From assembly GCA_030267565.1 (NCBI GenBank), contig BRXU01000001.1:4650001-4714000 (forward strand): a stretch of 64,000 bases of DNA, written 5' to 3'. A model generated the notes under the pieces. It was given only the letters and a program-made list of their open reading frames with translations, had not been told where the DNA came from and searched no databases. Shown here piece by piece: positions 1 through 11,341 of the stretch. Every line of letters begins with the position of its first letter. Positions within the stretch are counted from its first letter, which is position 1. The translations under genes were made by a program, and so were the position numbers. Source of the DNA: Pleodorina starrii. Its lineage: Eukaryota; Chlorophyta; Chlorophyceae; Chlamydomonadales; Volvocaceae.

Positions 1-60
1 AGGCTCGGCTGGATATCGGCATGCCTCGACGCCTTCTGCACCTGCAGACCCTCACCCGCC

Positions 61-706
61 ATGACGTACATTGACCCGCCGCAGCAGATTGCGATGGCCC
101 CGATACAAACGCCGCGCAGGTCGGGGCTGTGGTGGAGTAACCCTCACGCGCACAGATTGCCCGCCCCAAACGAGCCGGCCTTCGACAACATCGACCCACG
201 GGCCATGGCCCGTCCGCAATTGCCGCCTCCGCCTCCACCGCCTCCGGCGCCGCACATGAGCATGTTTCGGCGCATGTTTAACCCGTACACGTCTCGGTAC
301 AGCGGAGTTATACCCGGCGGCATGGACGGCCCTTACCCCGGCGGCGGTGGTGGCGGTGGTGGCGGAGGTAGTGGCTATGGCGGAGGTGGCAGTGGCGGCG
401 GCTACAGTGGTGGTGGCGGTGGCGACGGCGGTTACGACAGACGTGGCGGCGGCGGCGGCTACGGTGGAGGTGGCGGCAGCAGCAACTACGGTGGCGATGG
501 CGGCGGCGGCGGATCGCGTTACCGCTCAAGGTTGCTGACGTTGCCTTGGGGAATGGGCTTTGGCGGCGGCGGCGGCGGCGGTGGCGGTGGTGGCAGCGGT
601 GGTGGTGGCGGCGGCAGCTACGGAGGTGGCGGCGACGGCGCCGTCGGGCAGCGTTACCGCTCAAGGTTCGCGTTGCCTTGGGGAATGGGCTTTGGAGGCG
701 GCAGCA

Positions 707-737
<31 letters not shown>

Positions 738-1215
738 TGGTGGTGGCGGTGGTGGTGGCGCCGGTGGCGGTGGTGGCGGCGGCGGCAACGGTGGAGGTGG
801 TGGCGGCAGCAACTATGGCGGTCGCGGCGACGGCGCCGTCGGGCCGCGTTACCGCTCAAGGTTGGCGTTGCCTTGGGGAATGGGCTTTGGAGGCGGCGGC
901 GGCGGTGGCGGTGGTGGCGGCGGTGGTGGTGGTAGCATGGCGTGGCGTGACCGGTTTTCAGTTCTGGGCTTCAGGCAGCAGCAGCCGGCGCTGCCTGCAC
1001 CACCAGCGGGGCGTCCTCCACCGTCGCCTGAGATTCAGATGCAAATGGCAATGCAGTTGGCGGAGGGCGCACGAGGGCTGCCCAACAATGGGAACAGTAG
1101 GCAGTGGCCGTTCAGGGCCCAGCAGGGCGCGCCGAGCGGGTTCCAGCCTCGGCCGCTGCCGCCGCCGGGGCCCGGTGAGGGACCGTGGTCGAAACCCGTC
1201 TACGGCAACCGGTAA
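61..1215 (+). CDS. Glycine-rich repeat protein, 3' part
   Basis: This is an open frame of 384 residues from the first ATG to TAA. The frame stays open to the window edge and a possible acceptor (ctgcag) lies at 42-47, so the true start may be an upstream exon. The N-terminal 80 residues are proline-rich with a run of eight or more P. The middle is dominated by Gly tracts with scattered Y, S and R. A unit reading RYRSR-x-LPWGMGFGGG occurs three times, at about 517-570, 652-700 and 847-900, each followed by a Gly tract. The C-terminal 100 residues are less biased, rich in Q, P and M, and end in YGNR. The composition resembles glycine-rich cell-wall or RNA-binding proteins, but no RRM, zinc finger or signal peptide is visible, so no function is assigned. 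A TGTAA signal at 1891 fits its 3' end. Confidence 0.6.
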
Positions 1216-1675
1216 TGGTGTGTGTATGGTTGTTACAGTGGGTTTCAGGCCCTAGAAGGGTAGAGCCAACGGGCCAGCTGGCCGTGCACTGCACCAGAGG
1301 CGACCAGGGCAGCCGAGGCGCCCAAACGAGCAGTGGTGACCGGAGTTTCTTGGGGCGACAACATTTCCCCATATCCACGTACGCCTACCTGAGGGCTGCA
1401 AGGAGCCAACGCCGCTGGTTGGAGCCCCTGACAGTCATGCCCCATCACTGGGAGGCACGTGCCCGCGACACGGGGTACGCGGACTGGCCACCTCGTCTGT
1501 TTGGGAATTGTTGGGAATTGTTGGAGTCCATCAGCAGCCGCCTGCTTGGATCCAGTTCACATTCCTTGCTCGGGGATTGCGGTCACACGCTTCTGGGACC
1601 GTGTGGTCAAAAGGTGAAAGGGTTTGACCACTGGAGGCAGCAGTGCGACTGGGCCAACAGCTCGCCGGCAACCCT

Positions 1676-1752
1676 CTGGATCCGTCTGGATCCGGCTGGA
1701 TCCCTCTGGATCCAAACGGTGAAAAAAATTGCTGGATCCAAACGGTGAAAAA
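1676..1752 (+). repeat. Tandem GGATCC-containing repeat
   Basis: TGGATCC recurs about every 10 bp four times (1677-1711). A 20-bp unit beginning GGATCCAAACGG then occurs twice, followed by A-runs. It lies in the probable 3' UTR of the glycine-rich gene. Sequences of the form (A)GGTGAAA also occur just upstream near 1612. Confidence 0.7.
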
Positions 1753-1890
1753 ACCCGGAGACCATTTAGAATATTTACACTTTATTATGTTTTGGTCAGT
1801 TCGTCCAGGGTTGGTTCCCTGGCTAAGCCGCGTCTCTCAAATCACCAGCTTCGCTAGCTTGGGCCTCATGGGTAGCCACACGGTCACGCA

Positions 1891-1895
1891 TGTAA
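1891..1895 (+). terminator. TGTAA poly(A) signal
   Basis: TGTAA, the usual volvocine polyadenylation signal, lies about 680 bp after the TAA of the glycine-rich gene. Its convergent neighbour has its own signal near 2387, so 1216-2544 is best read as two facing 3' UTRs with no further gene. Confidence 0.4.
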
Positions 1896-2384
1896 ATATT
1901 GCAACAGGGCTATGGCAACAGAGGCCATTGGCAAATCACGACAAACACAGCAATACCTGCACTCCTTCCAAGCACAATCCTAGCACCCGGGCCTACTGGT
2001 TTCAGGCGGAAACCATGGCACAAGCGCACGACGCGACAAGTCACCATGTACACGAGGAACGTCGATGCAAAATGTCATCCCATCGGCTTAGGAAGAGCGT
2101 TAAGGCCCCGCCTAAAAAAACGCCTTGCCGCAAGCAAGTTTTCAGCGATCCGACTCGCAACTCCATGCCGTACGACCGTACAATCGGTACAGCAGAGCGC
2201 GCAATCTAATCGTTTCCGGAAGCCGACAATCACAAATCAAGCCTCCCGCACCAGCGACCACCTTTGTCAGATTGCCACGCGCAGCCTTATCAGTCGTTCG
2301 TTGTTGGTTTCGCAAACTTCGATCATCGCAAACCGCCCTTTCGTTAGCAGCAAGGGCGTAACCGCGGATGCCGCAGCGCCCGCC

Positions 2385-2389
2385 TTACA
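2385..2389 (-). terminator. TGTAA poly(A) signal of the pirin gene
   Basis: TTACA on the plus strand reads as TGTAA on the minus strand, about 630 bp beyond the canonical pirin stop codon and about 155 bp beyond the end of the alternative long 3' reading frame. Confidence 0.4.
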
Positions 2390-2544
2390 CTTTTCAATCG
2401 CGCGTGGGAACGCAACGCAAGCGTAGCCCCACACGCGTCTGCAGTCCGCTGCCCAGACGACCCCTCACTTTAGCCGTCGCCCCTCCTCCCTAGTCCTCCT
2501 CCGCCTCCTCCGCCTTTTCCTCCATCCTTCTCCCCGCCATCCAC

Positions 2545-3231
2545 CTAGTCCTCTACTTCCTGGTCCTCTCCCTCACCCCGGGGAGCCGCCTCAAAGGTCG
2601 CACCCCCCACGTCACCTGCCAAGCCCTGCTGCCTCAGCTGCCGCTGCTGCCGACCCGACCGCGGCGGCGGCGGCTGCCTCCTCCTCCCGGACCGCCGCTG
2701 CTTCCCACGCTCCATGCCCCAGTCCTCTTCACCGCTAGAGCCTCCGTCCCCTCCCCCCAGCCGCAATCCCATCAGCCCTGCGCGCATCGGTGCCTCATGC
2801 TCCTCCACAGCGACCTCCTGAGGCTGCTCCTTTCCGGATAGCATCTGCTGCTGCTGCTGCCGCTGCGTCTCCTTCCGATCACGCCGTTCCCGTCGCCGCT
2901 GCGCCCGGCTGCTGCTGCCGCCACCACCACCCTCCCCATCGCCACCGGCACTGCTGCCGCCGCCGCCGCCAGCACGCCCGCCGCCGCCGCCGTCGCCGGC
3001 ACCGCCGTCGCTGCCGTTCACAGCTCCCCGTCGTCCTTCCAGGGGTTGTCCGCGGGGTTCTGCAGCTGGCCCGTCTGATAGTCCCGGAAGGCCTGCGGAG
3101 GCGGAGGGCGCAGGAGGCGCGCCGGCGACGGCATCGGCAGAGGCACGCGCCTGCGGTCGAGCTGACGTGCCGGTGGTGTGGCGGGCGCGGGTGCGCGGCA
3201 CCAGGCGGCCGCTCTGGTAGTCGCGGAGGGC
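2545..3231 (-). other. Alternative terminal exon of the pirin gene
   Basis: A second acceptor (CGCAG at 3232-3236) opens an exon reading [10 protein letters not shown]. It is homologous to the canonical last-exon start [10 protein letters not shown] at 3092, and both join in the same phase to exon 8 (ending EEIYQ). If used as the terminal exon, the frame stays open to 2545 and adds about 228 residues rich in G, S, Q, R and E with no recognised domain. If spliced at CTG|GTGCCG (about 3202) it would add a ten-residue duplicate before the canonical exon. Only transcript data can decide. Confidence 0.5.
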
Positions 3232-6200
3232 CTGCGAGTGTGTGGTCAGGTTTCCACTGACCCAGGCGACACGCGGCGACCGACCGAGAGGAACCGGGCC
3301 TTGCCAACATTCGTCCATCCGTCCATCGGTCCGCACCCACCCTCCCTCCCTCCTGCTGCATGGATGGGTCCACGGGCAAGCGGAACCGGCGCCGCTACCA
3401 CTCCAGCCCGCACCTCTCAACCCCAGAACCTCCCCGCCCCTCCCCGTCCTACCCTTCCCGGCCCTGCGCGCTGTCCTGCTTGACCGCTTGACCGGCCTTC
3501 GAACTGCCCTACGCTCCCACCTCATCCCCTCCCACGCCCCTCCAACCCGCACCTGGTAGATCTCCTCCTGCGTGTTCATGACGAAAGGCCCGTGCTGCAC
3601 GATGGGCTCTCCGATGGGCCGTCCCGCGATGAGCAAGAACTTGAGGCCCCCGGAGCCCGAGCCGGCAGTGGCCACCACGTGATCTCCGGGGCCCAACACC
3701 AGCGCCTGTGTGCGTATGTGTGTATGCGGGTGCAAGTGCGCGGAGCGCGGAGCGCAATTGAGAAAGTGAGCGAGTGATGCGTGAGTTTGAGTTACTGGAG
3801 AGTGGACGCAACGGAGCGGTTTCGGAGCCCAAAGGCAGCCCCCGACCGTCGACGGCTCTCTCCTCTCAGCCGCTCAGCACCCTGACCTCAGCCCTGCCCA
3901 CGCACCCCGTCGCCAAACCCTTCCGGCCACTCACGTGCTCGGGCTGCGCCCTGCTGCCGCTGATCTTGCCCTCCCCATCGTACACGTAGGCAAAGCCGTT
4001 CCAGCCCTGCGACGGCATCGGTTCATAGGTGGTGGGAATGACAGCAATCCGGGCTGGGGACGGACGGTGATGTGGCCTGCAGCGGGCCGGAGACAATCGC
4101 GCACGGAGCACTAGGGCCACGTCATCGTCCCGGAACGCGGCGGCCGCAGAGCCAAGCGGAGAATGGGCGTTGCGCACTTGAGCTGTTGCGCGGGGCGCAC
4201 TTCCGCCCCTGCAGCAGCAGCTGCGCGAAACGCGTCCCCACAAGGTAACACGCACCCCCCGCCGGTCATCCGTCGGACTACAAGCCACAGCGCCCCGACA
4301 GCACCCCGACATCGACCACCTCCTGCCCACGCGCACTTCCCTGCCCCCGAGCAACCTCTGCTCCTCCTGTCGACCACCACCATCTATTTTCATCTGCCGC
4401 AGCGCCCCGCCCCACCTCGGGCACCTCCTGGGAGACGCTGGCCCCGGGAGCCAGGCGGACATCCATCAGCAGCCCCGGGTTGCGCATCTGGATGGGCCCC
4501 GTAACGCCCGCGTGGCTGCCTGCCATCACCCGCACACTGGCCCCCGGGGAGGACTCCACCACCGGAATGTCACCCCGCTGGTAGTCCTGGTACCTGCGAG
4601 GGAGGCGCAAGCGGGGGAGGAGGAGGCGGCGGAGCACGCGCGCGGCAGCGCTAAGAGCGAATGACTGCTGAGAGCATACGGTGCATACGGTACCTAATCC
4701 CTGCGAGCGGGTTCTCACGCCACAGGATGAGCGATGCGTAAACGCAGAGGCCGCGAAAGCCCCGCGGCTTCCGGGGGCGGTGCAGGTGCCGAAGGGGCTG
4801 CCGGGCCATGACCAGGCCTGTGGGGCCGCTCCACGAGTGCCCCGCATGCAGCCCCGGCACCGCTGCGGTATCATTTTTTACCCCCCGGCACCGCACCGGC
4901 GCGCAGTCGCACCCACGGACCCGGACCCACGGCACCCGCCGGGGCCCCACCTTGGTTTGCACATCTTGTCCTTCTTTGGAAGGTTGATCCACAGCTGGAA
5001 GCCCCACAGCATGCCGTCCGTGCTCTTTGGCATCTCGCTGTGGATGATGCCGCGGCCGGCGGTCATCCACTGCACGCCGCCGGGTCCGATGACGCCCTGG
5101 GGCCAAAGGAAGGTGGAGAGAACGAAACAGTCGCAGTCGTGAGGATGAGGAAGGAAGTGCCGGTAGGCCAGGGTCGGGGAGATTGGGGCGAGGTACTCGG
5201 AAAGGATGGAGAGCGGGCGATGGTTACGCGGGAGAGGATAACAAGAAGCAGCTCACATCCCCTCTTTCGGGACGTAGGAGCATGCAAGCCAGCCAGCCAG
5301 CCAGTCAGCCAGCCAGCCAGTCAGTCAGTCAGTCATGCGCGCACTTGCTCCCCCGCTCACATGGTTGCCCTGCGAGTCCTGGTGCTCCATGACGCCCTCC
5401 AGCATGATGGAGCACGTCTCGAAGCCGCGGTGCGGGTGGTCGGGGAAGCCCGCGAAGGCGGCCTTGGCAGGCAGCTTTAGCTCATCACTGAGGGAGGCGG
5501 GGGAGGGGACGAGGGAGGAAGAGGGCGATGCGGGCTGAGGGCAAGGAGGCAGCAGACGGGAAGAAGGGAGGGGCAAGCGCGGGCAGACGGTCGCACTGCC
5601 GACGTCGTGTCCGGGTGCAGGGTGACAGCGGGCGACCGCTTGCGGTGAGTACCGGGTGGGCACACCCGGTGAGTGCCGGCTGCTTGCGCCCCCCCCCCCC
5701 AAGGCGACGGCACCGTGGGCCGCTCTCCCATCCAGTGGGACAACTCACAGCATCAGGTAGGGATCCAGGTTCCGGAGCAGGGATGTCCCAACCTGTCCAG
5801 ATCGGCGGGGAAGGACGGGTGGCGGGGCCGACGGGGCGAGAGGGCGCGTTTTTTAGGTATGTGGAAGTGCTGAGTGGCCAAGGCCCAGATGTCCGAAGGG
5901 CGCGGGGGGCGTACGCCTGGTGCTTGTGCACGTATTGCAGCTGGAGCTTGCTGCCCAGTGTACAGCAATACGGCATTGTGTGACGAATGCATGCCCCGGC
6001 AGAGCGGAGGGAGGACGACGGTTGGAAGCCTTGGTGAGAGCTGGATGGAGGGTGGTGTGCACTCAGGGACGAGAGGCGTGAGCGCCAATCTTCACACCGC
6101 AAACCTTGTTGCAGCGCCGTGAGCTATAGGTCCTGCATCACTTCGCTTATGGCGTGTGCACGTGAGACTGCGATTTCCCGTCCCTTGCACCTACCGTGCG

Positions 6201-6379
6201 ACAGATGATAACTCCGGCACCCTCCCGCATCTTCTGTCCCTGAACTACCTGCGGTAAATGGTTTCCAAACATGTCAAGCTATATTCATCTGCACCAGCAA
6301 GTTTCTGAGTCCCACGGTCCGTTCGTCCTTGAGTTACCTTTGTGATTGGCCGGAGGTTGGTGAGAGTGGCAGCAGCCAT
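3018..6379 (-). CDS. Pirin-family cupin protein
   Basis: Nine exons join in frame to about 296 residues, normal for pirins: 6338-6379, 6195-6248, 5749-5792, 5361-5487, 4951-5096, 4416-4593, 3935-4006, 3553-3705, 3018-3092. The N-terminal cupin is unmistakable: [12 protein letters not shown] (about 37-49), then DHPHRGFET with the metal ligands H64 and H66, and [10 protein letters not shown] with H108 and E110, so all four iron ligands of known pirins are present. Later come LQLWINLP-type strands, [13 protein letters not shown], and the C-terminal [22 protein letters not shown] block that marks the second cupin. Pirins are Fe-binding nuclear or cytoplasmic proteins; some act as quercetin dioxygenases or transcription cofactors, and which applies here is unknown. 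The start was chosen because ATG at 6379 opens a short exon with a clean GTAACT donor. The last exon has a second version just upstream (see 2545-3231). Introns are about 90-330 bp. Confidence 0.93.
5283..5335 (+). repeat. CAGC/CAGT tetranucleotide repeat
   Basis: Alternating AGCC and AGTC tetramers fill about 52 bp inside a pirin intron. Confidence 0.9.
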
Positions 6380-6500
6380 TGCGAATCGAAGAAGCAACAG
6401 TAACTGAAAGAACTTTCTCACAGAGCGGGTCCCAACGGTGAAGCAATGGTTCGTTCTCTTATGGAAACCTCGCGATGTTTGGAGGCGCAAACGCTGTGAG

Positions 6501-6508
6501 CTTATATA
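6501..6508 (-). promoter_or_regulatory. TATA box, pirin promoter
   Basis: TATATAAG on the minus strand lies about 120 bp upstream of the pirin ATG at 6379. The 6380-7236 interval separates divergently transcribed genes and otherwise shows no convincing coding frame. Confidence 0.4.
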
Positions 6509-7236
6509 TCTTGCTCCTTCTACTGGAAGGACCGTGTGCATTGCGTTGGCAGGTTGACATGTGTTGTTTACCTCCCCCGTCGACCCTTACATGGCCCGCG
6601 AGACAGTTTACTCCGGCACCGTACCATATGACGGATGGAAGGAAACGGCTTAGCAGAGCGACGGAATGCCTTTCCATGTTTCAAAGATTGCTTATCTTAT
6701 GCCTAACATCATATAATAGACGCTGCTTCATCTCAAAAGGAGATGGCGTCGCGGCCGTTTTCGACGGTTGACCCAGAGGTGGACAGCGGAGCCTGGTTTC
6801 ATTACAATTATCAGAACATCCAAGTGGCTCGTGTGTATATGCGCTGTCTTGTTTGATTGCAACTTGGCAGCATACCAGAATGGTGACAAATAGCATCGAG
6901 CAAGCAAATCATGACGAATGACTCCTCAATCCGACATGTGTCGAGGCCCTACAGTCTGAAACATGCTAAATGCGCACGACTTAATTCCTTTGCAGGATTG
7001 CGTCACAAGCGGCGCAACCCGCGCAACGTCGGTCTTGCTGGCTTTCCGTACGGTCAAACATCCTGCAGCTCTACAGCAAAAGCAAAGCTCGACAGCTGCG
7101 TCCAGTTTTTCAACTATATTTAATGTTAGCAAATTAGCTCAGCTATCGCGTTACTGCTCAGCCAGGAGTAACACTCGCACAACAAACAACCGAACACGAC
7201 GACCGGCGAGCGGTCGCTTCTCGCTGGAGAGGCCAC

Positions 7237-7904
7237 ATGACCACACAGGCAGCAAACAACGCATCAGTTAGATTAGTAGTTGTCAGTTACAATGGCCGCT
7301 GTCGGCGATTCGACCTGGACGGCGACGGTCGACTAAGCTTCGCACACATCGCCCGCGTCTTCCGCATACCGATTAACAAGCCCGACGACTGCGACGCGTG
7401 GACGCTGGATGACACCTCCCTTCGCATTGATAAATCTGACGTTGGAGCGCTGCTGACAATCAGCGCGCTCCGGGACCTTTTTCCGCTGCCGTCGGGCACA
7501 ACAGAACAACCGCTCGTGCTGCAGACCGACGACGGCGACGGACCCGAGCCGGGCCCTAGCCAGCCCGCGCGCCAGACACGGAAGAGCACCGGCACTCCGG
7601 GCAGGCTTCCAGATCCCGCCCAACGAGGAACTCCGCTCAGCCCCACGACCCGCACCACTGCCGCCATGGCAGCCTCCACCGCTGGCATTGCCTCGGTGAC
7701 CAGCCCTCGGCGCGCAGGCGGCATGATTACACCCCGGCCTCGTCACGCCGCCGCAGCAGAGCAGCTGCTGGCCCCCGGCCCGGGCTATCAGACTCCCGGC
7801 GCGATGTCACCGCTGCGTGGCGCACGGACGCCGCTGGGCGTCGTGATGGCACCTCAAAGCCCGCCGGGTGAGAGCGGCGGCGATGTGGCAGTCCCCTTGA
7901 TCAG
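7237..7904 (+). CDS. Unrecognised protein, 5' exon
   Basis: The ATG opens a frame of 241 residues (to 7962). A possible donor, ATCAG|GTTTCG near 7904, lies before its stop. The first 85 residues are balanced in composition and look like a beta-grasp or ELMO-type N-terminal fold (VVVSYNGRCRRFDLDGDG, LSF..I..VF, then ALRDLFPLP). This resemblance is by eye only and weak. The rest is rich in P, A, T and R, with repeated SPLRGART and GTPLSPTTR elements, probably disordered. The gene is head-to-head with the pirin gene. A further exon at 8764-8944 may belong to it, but the connecting exons were not resolved. Confidence 0.5.
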
Positions 7905-8763
7905 GTTTCGAAATCCTGTTTACCACGCTGAACAAAGCACCGCACACCACGCGCATGGGTGACTTGTGGGCCGGCAAGGGAGGCCGGGTTGGCTGTTTTC
8001 GCCGAGCTTGCCGTCACTCGACGGGTCCAGCTGGCATGCTCCCGCAAGCCGCAGCACGTGCCTCGCCAGTCTGCAGATGAGCTATGCGCCCAAGCGAAGG
8101 CTAGCACCGGTCAGCTGCGTTCCCAACGTCTCCTCCCCGTTGATTTTCCCTCTCTCGAACATTTCGCGCAGGGCGCACACTACGCCGGCTGCCAGCTGCC
8201 GGGGTGCTGGAGCTTTCTAAGCCGGCGGCGCCCGACAGCGAGCTGTTCCGGCACCCCCGCGGACAGGGTACGCGCGCGCCGCCGCGGAGACCGCCATGTG
8301 TTGGACGTTTCCGCTTTCCTTTTCGTAACGAAAAGAGACCGTCGAGGAAGGGAAGAGGGGCCCTCTCCTCCTGCATCGTTGGCCCAGTTGATCGATGCCT
8401 CGCTGATCGTGAGCAGTCAGCACATGCCGGCAGCATCAGCACCTCAGCAGCAGGCAACTTTGCTTTGTCGACCACCTGTGACGCCCGGGGGGCAGCACTG
8501 CCAGTGGGAAAGGAGGCGAAAGCGACCCCAAGCGACACCGGAAATGCCGGTCACTTGCCAGCGTCTCTCGACCGCACATCCCTCTGCCCCCGAAGCCCCA
8601 CATCCACGACATTGACACATGCGTGTTGACTCACCCGTGAGCCGTGACCCTTCACTCACAGCAATTAAGACGGGTGCTGTGAGAGCGGGGCCCGCCCGCT
8701 GACCCGCCACCCTAGACCCTACCCCAAATCTAGCCCCCACCCCCCACCCTGCTACGCGTGCAG

Positions 8764-8944
8764 GCACCTTCTACTTCACCCCCGCCGCCGCGCAGCACCT
8801 GCCCATGCTGATGGCTTGCCACCTGCCGCCGCCGATGCAGCGCATGCTGCGCCACTTCAGCGTCGCGGCGCAGTGCGTCATCACAGCCCGGGCCATGGCG
8901 CCGTACGCGCGCAGCTCGGACCCAGAGTACTTCCGTGATACCAG
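8764..8944 (+). CDS. Internal exon of an unresolved gene
   Basis: The exon is bounded by a clean acceptor (GCGTGCAG) and donor (CCAG|GTGCGG). It encodes 59 non-repetitive residues with FYFTPAAAQHLPMLM, MQRMLRHFSV and SSDPEYFRDT, mostly helical in character. The phase needs one base from the previous exon, so it does not join directly to the donor at 7904. About 80 bp further on lies the end of a retroelement gag relic on the opposite strand. This suggests that the host gene was disrupted, or that the element sits in its next intron. Confidence 0.4.
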
Positions 8945-9021
8945 GTGCGGGCGCGTGTGGGTGCGGGTGCGGGCGCGTCCAAGGGTGCCGCACAACGCGC
9001 TTTTGCCTGTGCCGTGCTGCG

Positions 9022-10410
9022 CTATGCGGCGTTCGGGGTGCTTGTAGTAGATGTCTGCGGCAATAGCGGCGGTGTCCATGAGCCAACTTGGAGTCCTGAC
9101 TCCTGAGAGCCCGCTGTGTTCTCGCTGCAGGACTCAGTCCGAATGACCTTTTTTGGGCGGGGCCCCAGCGCGAAGCGCCTGAACTCCTCGGCGCAGTGAA
9201 TGCACCTGGCGGGCTTTTTGTCTCCATCCTCGGAGCACTCCGAGCGCTTCCGCTTCTGCTTGCGAGGTTGGGAGGGGAAAGAAACAGCGGCCACCGAAGC
9301 GTGGGCGTTAGAGGCGGTTTTCGCAATGTTAGCACGAAGCTCCTGGATCAGTGCAAAGCAAATCTTCGACCGAGACATGCCCTTGGCGTCCCGCACGATC
9401 GTGTGGAAGCGCTGCATGTACAGGTTGACCTTTTCGCCCGGTTTCATGCTGTGCTCCCCCGCGTGAAAGCGTTCGCGTGCGGACTGGGCAGTGTGACGGC
9501 GAATGTCGCCGAATTGGACGAGGAAATCGGTGTGCAGCTGCTCGCGTGTCACGACGCCCCCGCAAGTCAGCGCGTCGCTCATGTATCCCACCACCCATTC
9601 TTGCGCTGCCCCCGTAGTGAAGAACGCAAGGTTTTGGATGGGGTTGATATGCGTGGTGTCGCAGTAGGTGATGAAGGTATCGAACCACGTTTGCACGCAC
9701 GTGACATGCTTGTCCGTGGCCCCCGTGAACTTATACGGCTCCGGAACCTTCTTTCTCACCTCCTGGGTCTGCCAGCTGCCGGCGGTGCTGCCGCCGGCGC
9801 CGCCGTTGCTTCCACCCGCGCCGCCGTTGTTGCAGAGGCTGGCCAGCGCCGCCTGGACGTCCGCATCCCGCGGCATGTCGAACTCCAGGTGCGACAGGTA
9901 CACGCGCGGGTCCAGCTCGGCGCCCGACAGGGGCGCCCAGTCGTGGAGGCGCATGTAGCCATTGCCGCGCTCCTGCCAGGAGGCGACGAGCTCCGACGCC
10001 GACATCTTGGCCGCCTGGGCCGGCGTGAGTAGGCTGGCGAAGGTTTTAGCGAAGCCCTTCATGGCTTTGCTGCGCTCGCGGCCCGAGCGCATGTCTTTCA
10101 TATCTGCAAACTTTTTAATGAAAGTCCGCCATACGCGTCGCGCACTTGCACTTGCGATGGCAGCTGCTACTTGCGGCGGAAGAGTTTGTGGCTGAATGCC
10201 GCCCTCAGGCATAGCTCCTTTGGCCTTAGTTGCTCCTTGAGGAGACGAATTAGTACCCGTATTCGCGACTGGAGTCGCTCCGGGGAGAGGATTGGTGTGA
10301 TCGGCTGGAGCCGGCTCACGACCTGATACGACTGGAGTCGCATCATCCTCAGGAATATTAAAGGAAGGTTGTTTAGGAACAGCCTTGGTCTTGTCCTTCT
10401 TCTTGGCCAT
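9022..10410 (-). mobile_element. LTR-retrotransposon Gag protein
   Basis: An uninterrupted frame of 462 residues. It starts MAKKKDKTK, has a helical segment at about 100-170, a Gly/Asn linker, then a typical retrotransposon Gag core at about 225-370: KVPEPYKFTGATDKHVTCVQTWFDT, NLAFFTTGAAQEWV and ARERFHAGEHSMKPGEKVNLYMQRF. The tail is basic (RKQKRKRSE) and has CIHCAEEF in place of a CCHC knuckle. Its ATG lies 18 bp downstream of a primer-binding site and 39 bp from an LTR, which fixes its identity. No protease, reverse transcriptase, RNase H or integrase follows; the frame ends near host-like sequence. This is a gag-only, non-autonomous or truncated Ty3/gypsy-like element. Confidence 0.85.
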
Positions 10411-10427
10411 TCTTGGTCGGCGAAGGC

Positions 10428-10446
10428 GACCTAGAACTCGATACCA
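10428..10446 (-). other. Primer-binding site of the LTR element
   Basis: TGGTATCGAGTTCTAGGTC on the minus strand starts two bases after the LTR terminus (...CGTTACA). This is the expected position of a tRNA primer-binding site, and it begins with the usual TGG. Confidence 0.65.
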
Positions 10447-10448
10447 AT

Positions 10449-10822
10449 TGTAACGTTTAAGCTACGCTACGCAGCGGAAGGGAAACTCACCGAGGTACCA
10501 GGCGTCGCCGAGACGACGACCGAAGAACGACCAGTGGAAGGAGACGAAGACGGCGCCTACCTAAACAGCTTACCAAGCACTAATCTAACTAATATCAGAA
10601 ACATACAGTAGTAAGAGGTGGTGTCAACAGACACCTGTGAATAGAATTCAATCCCATAAGCTCCACCAGTCGGCATATGAGGCCGACGCCTTGAGATCTT
10701 GATGTACGACAGGGCTCCGCATTTATCGTCTCCAACTAACCCAACGGTCGTTCCTCACTTTAGTGAGTTCCGTTAACCATTGGTTATAAGTCGGAAATAT
10801 TATAAGTATAATTATCGTTACA
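10449..10822 (-). mobile_element. 5' LTR, 374 bp
   Basis: On the minus strand the segment begins TGTAACGATAAT and ends TTAAACGTTACA, giving seven-base inverted termini TGTAACG/CGTTACA. It lies immediately upstream of the primer-binding site and gag. No matching 3' LTR is visible in the window. Confidence 0.75.
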
Positions 10823-11284
10823 CTGCCGTACGAGAAACTATCCCCTCGTGATACCTCCAGGGTGGACAGGGTGCCAGGAGGCTCAGGGCGAATAGGGAAG
10901 ACTGTTGCGCTTATCGCCGCGAGGCCTGCAATGTCACCCACTTTTGTATAAATCGTCAACGAAGGGACAAATGGCCAAAGGTTCTTCTCTGTCCACTAGT
11001 GCTTGCAAACCTTCTTAGGAAGAGAAATCAAACCTTCGGTCAAGCTCAGCAGCTACCATATGGCATCTCCTCATGCAATCGCAACTCGCAACCATGCTGT
11101 CCCAAAACGCATGCGGTTGGTCCCCATCCGTCATTCGGGCGCCCGCATTCAAGCGCAGGTTGCTGGCCACCGCCCTCGCCCGCGTTTCGTTCGCCCGGCG
11201 GTGCAGAGACCAGGACACTGCCGGAAAAGCCACCTCATGCAATGCCTCCTCAAGTCATGCCTCCTATGTCGGCTCCGGAGGCCT

Positions 11285-11298
11285 ACCTACCTACCTGG

Positions 11299-11341
<43 letters not shown>
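11285..11341 (+). repeat. CTAC/CTGC tetranucleotide repeat
   Basis: Three CTAC units are followed by about ten CTGC units. A 25-bp sequence identical to part of the gag frame (9150-9174) follows at 11376-11400. Confidence 0.9.

Noticed and set aside
308..859. Arg/His-rich minus-strand ORF
   Set aside because: It is the reverse complement of the glycine-rich repeats; the R/H pattern is a by-product of GGC/GGT codons.
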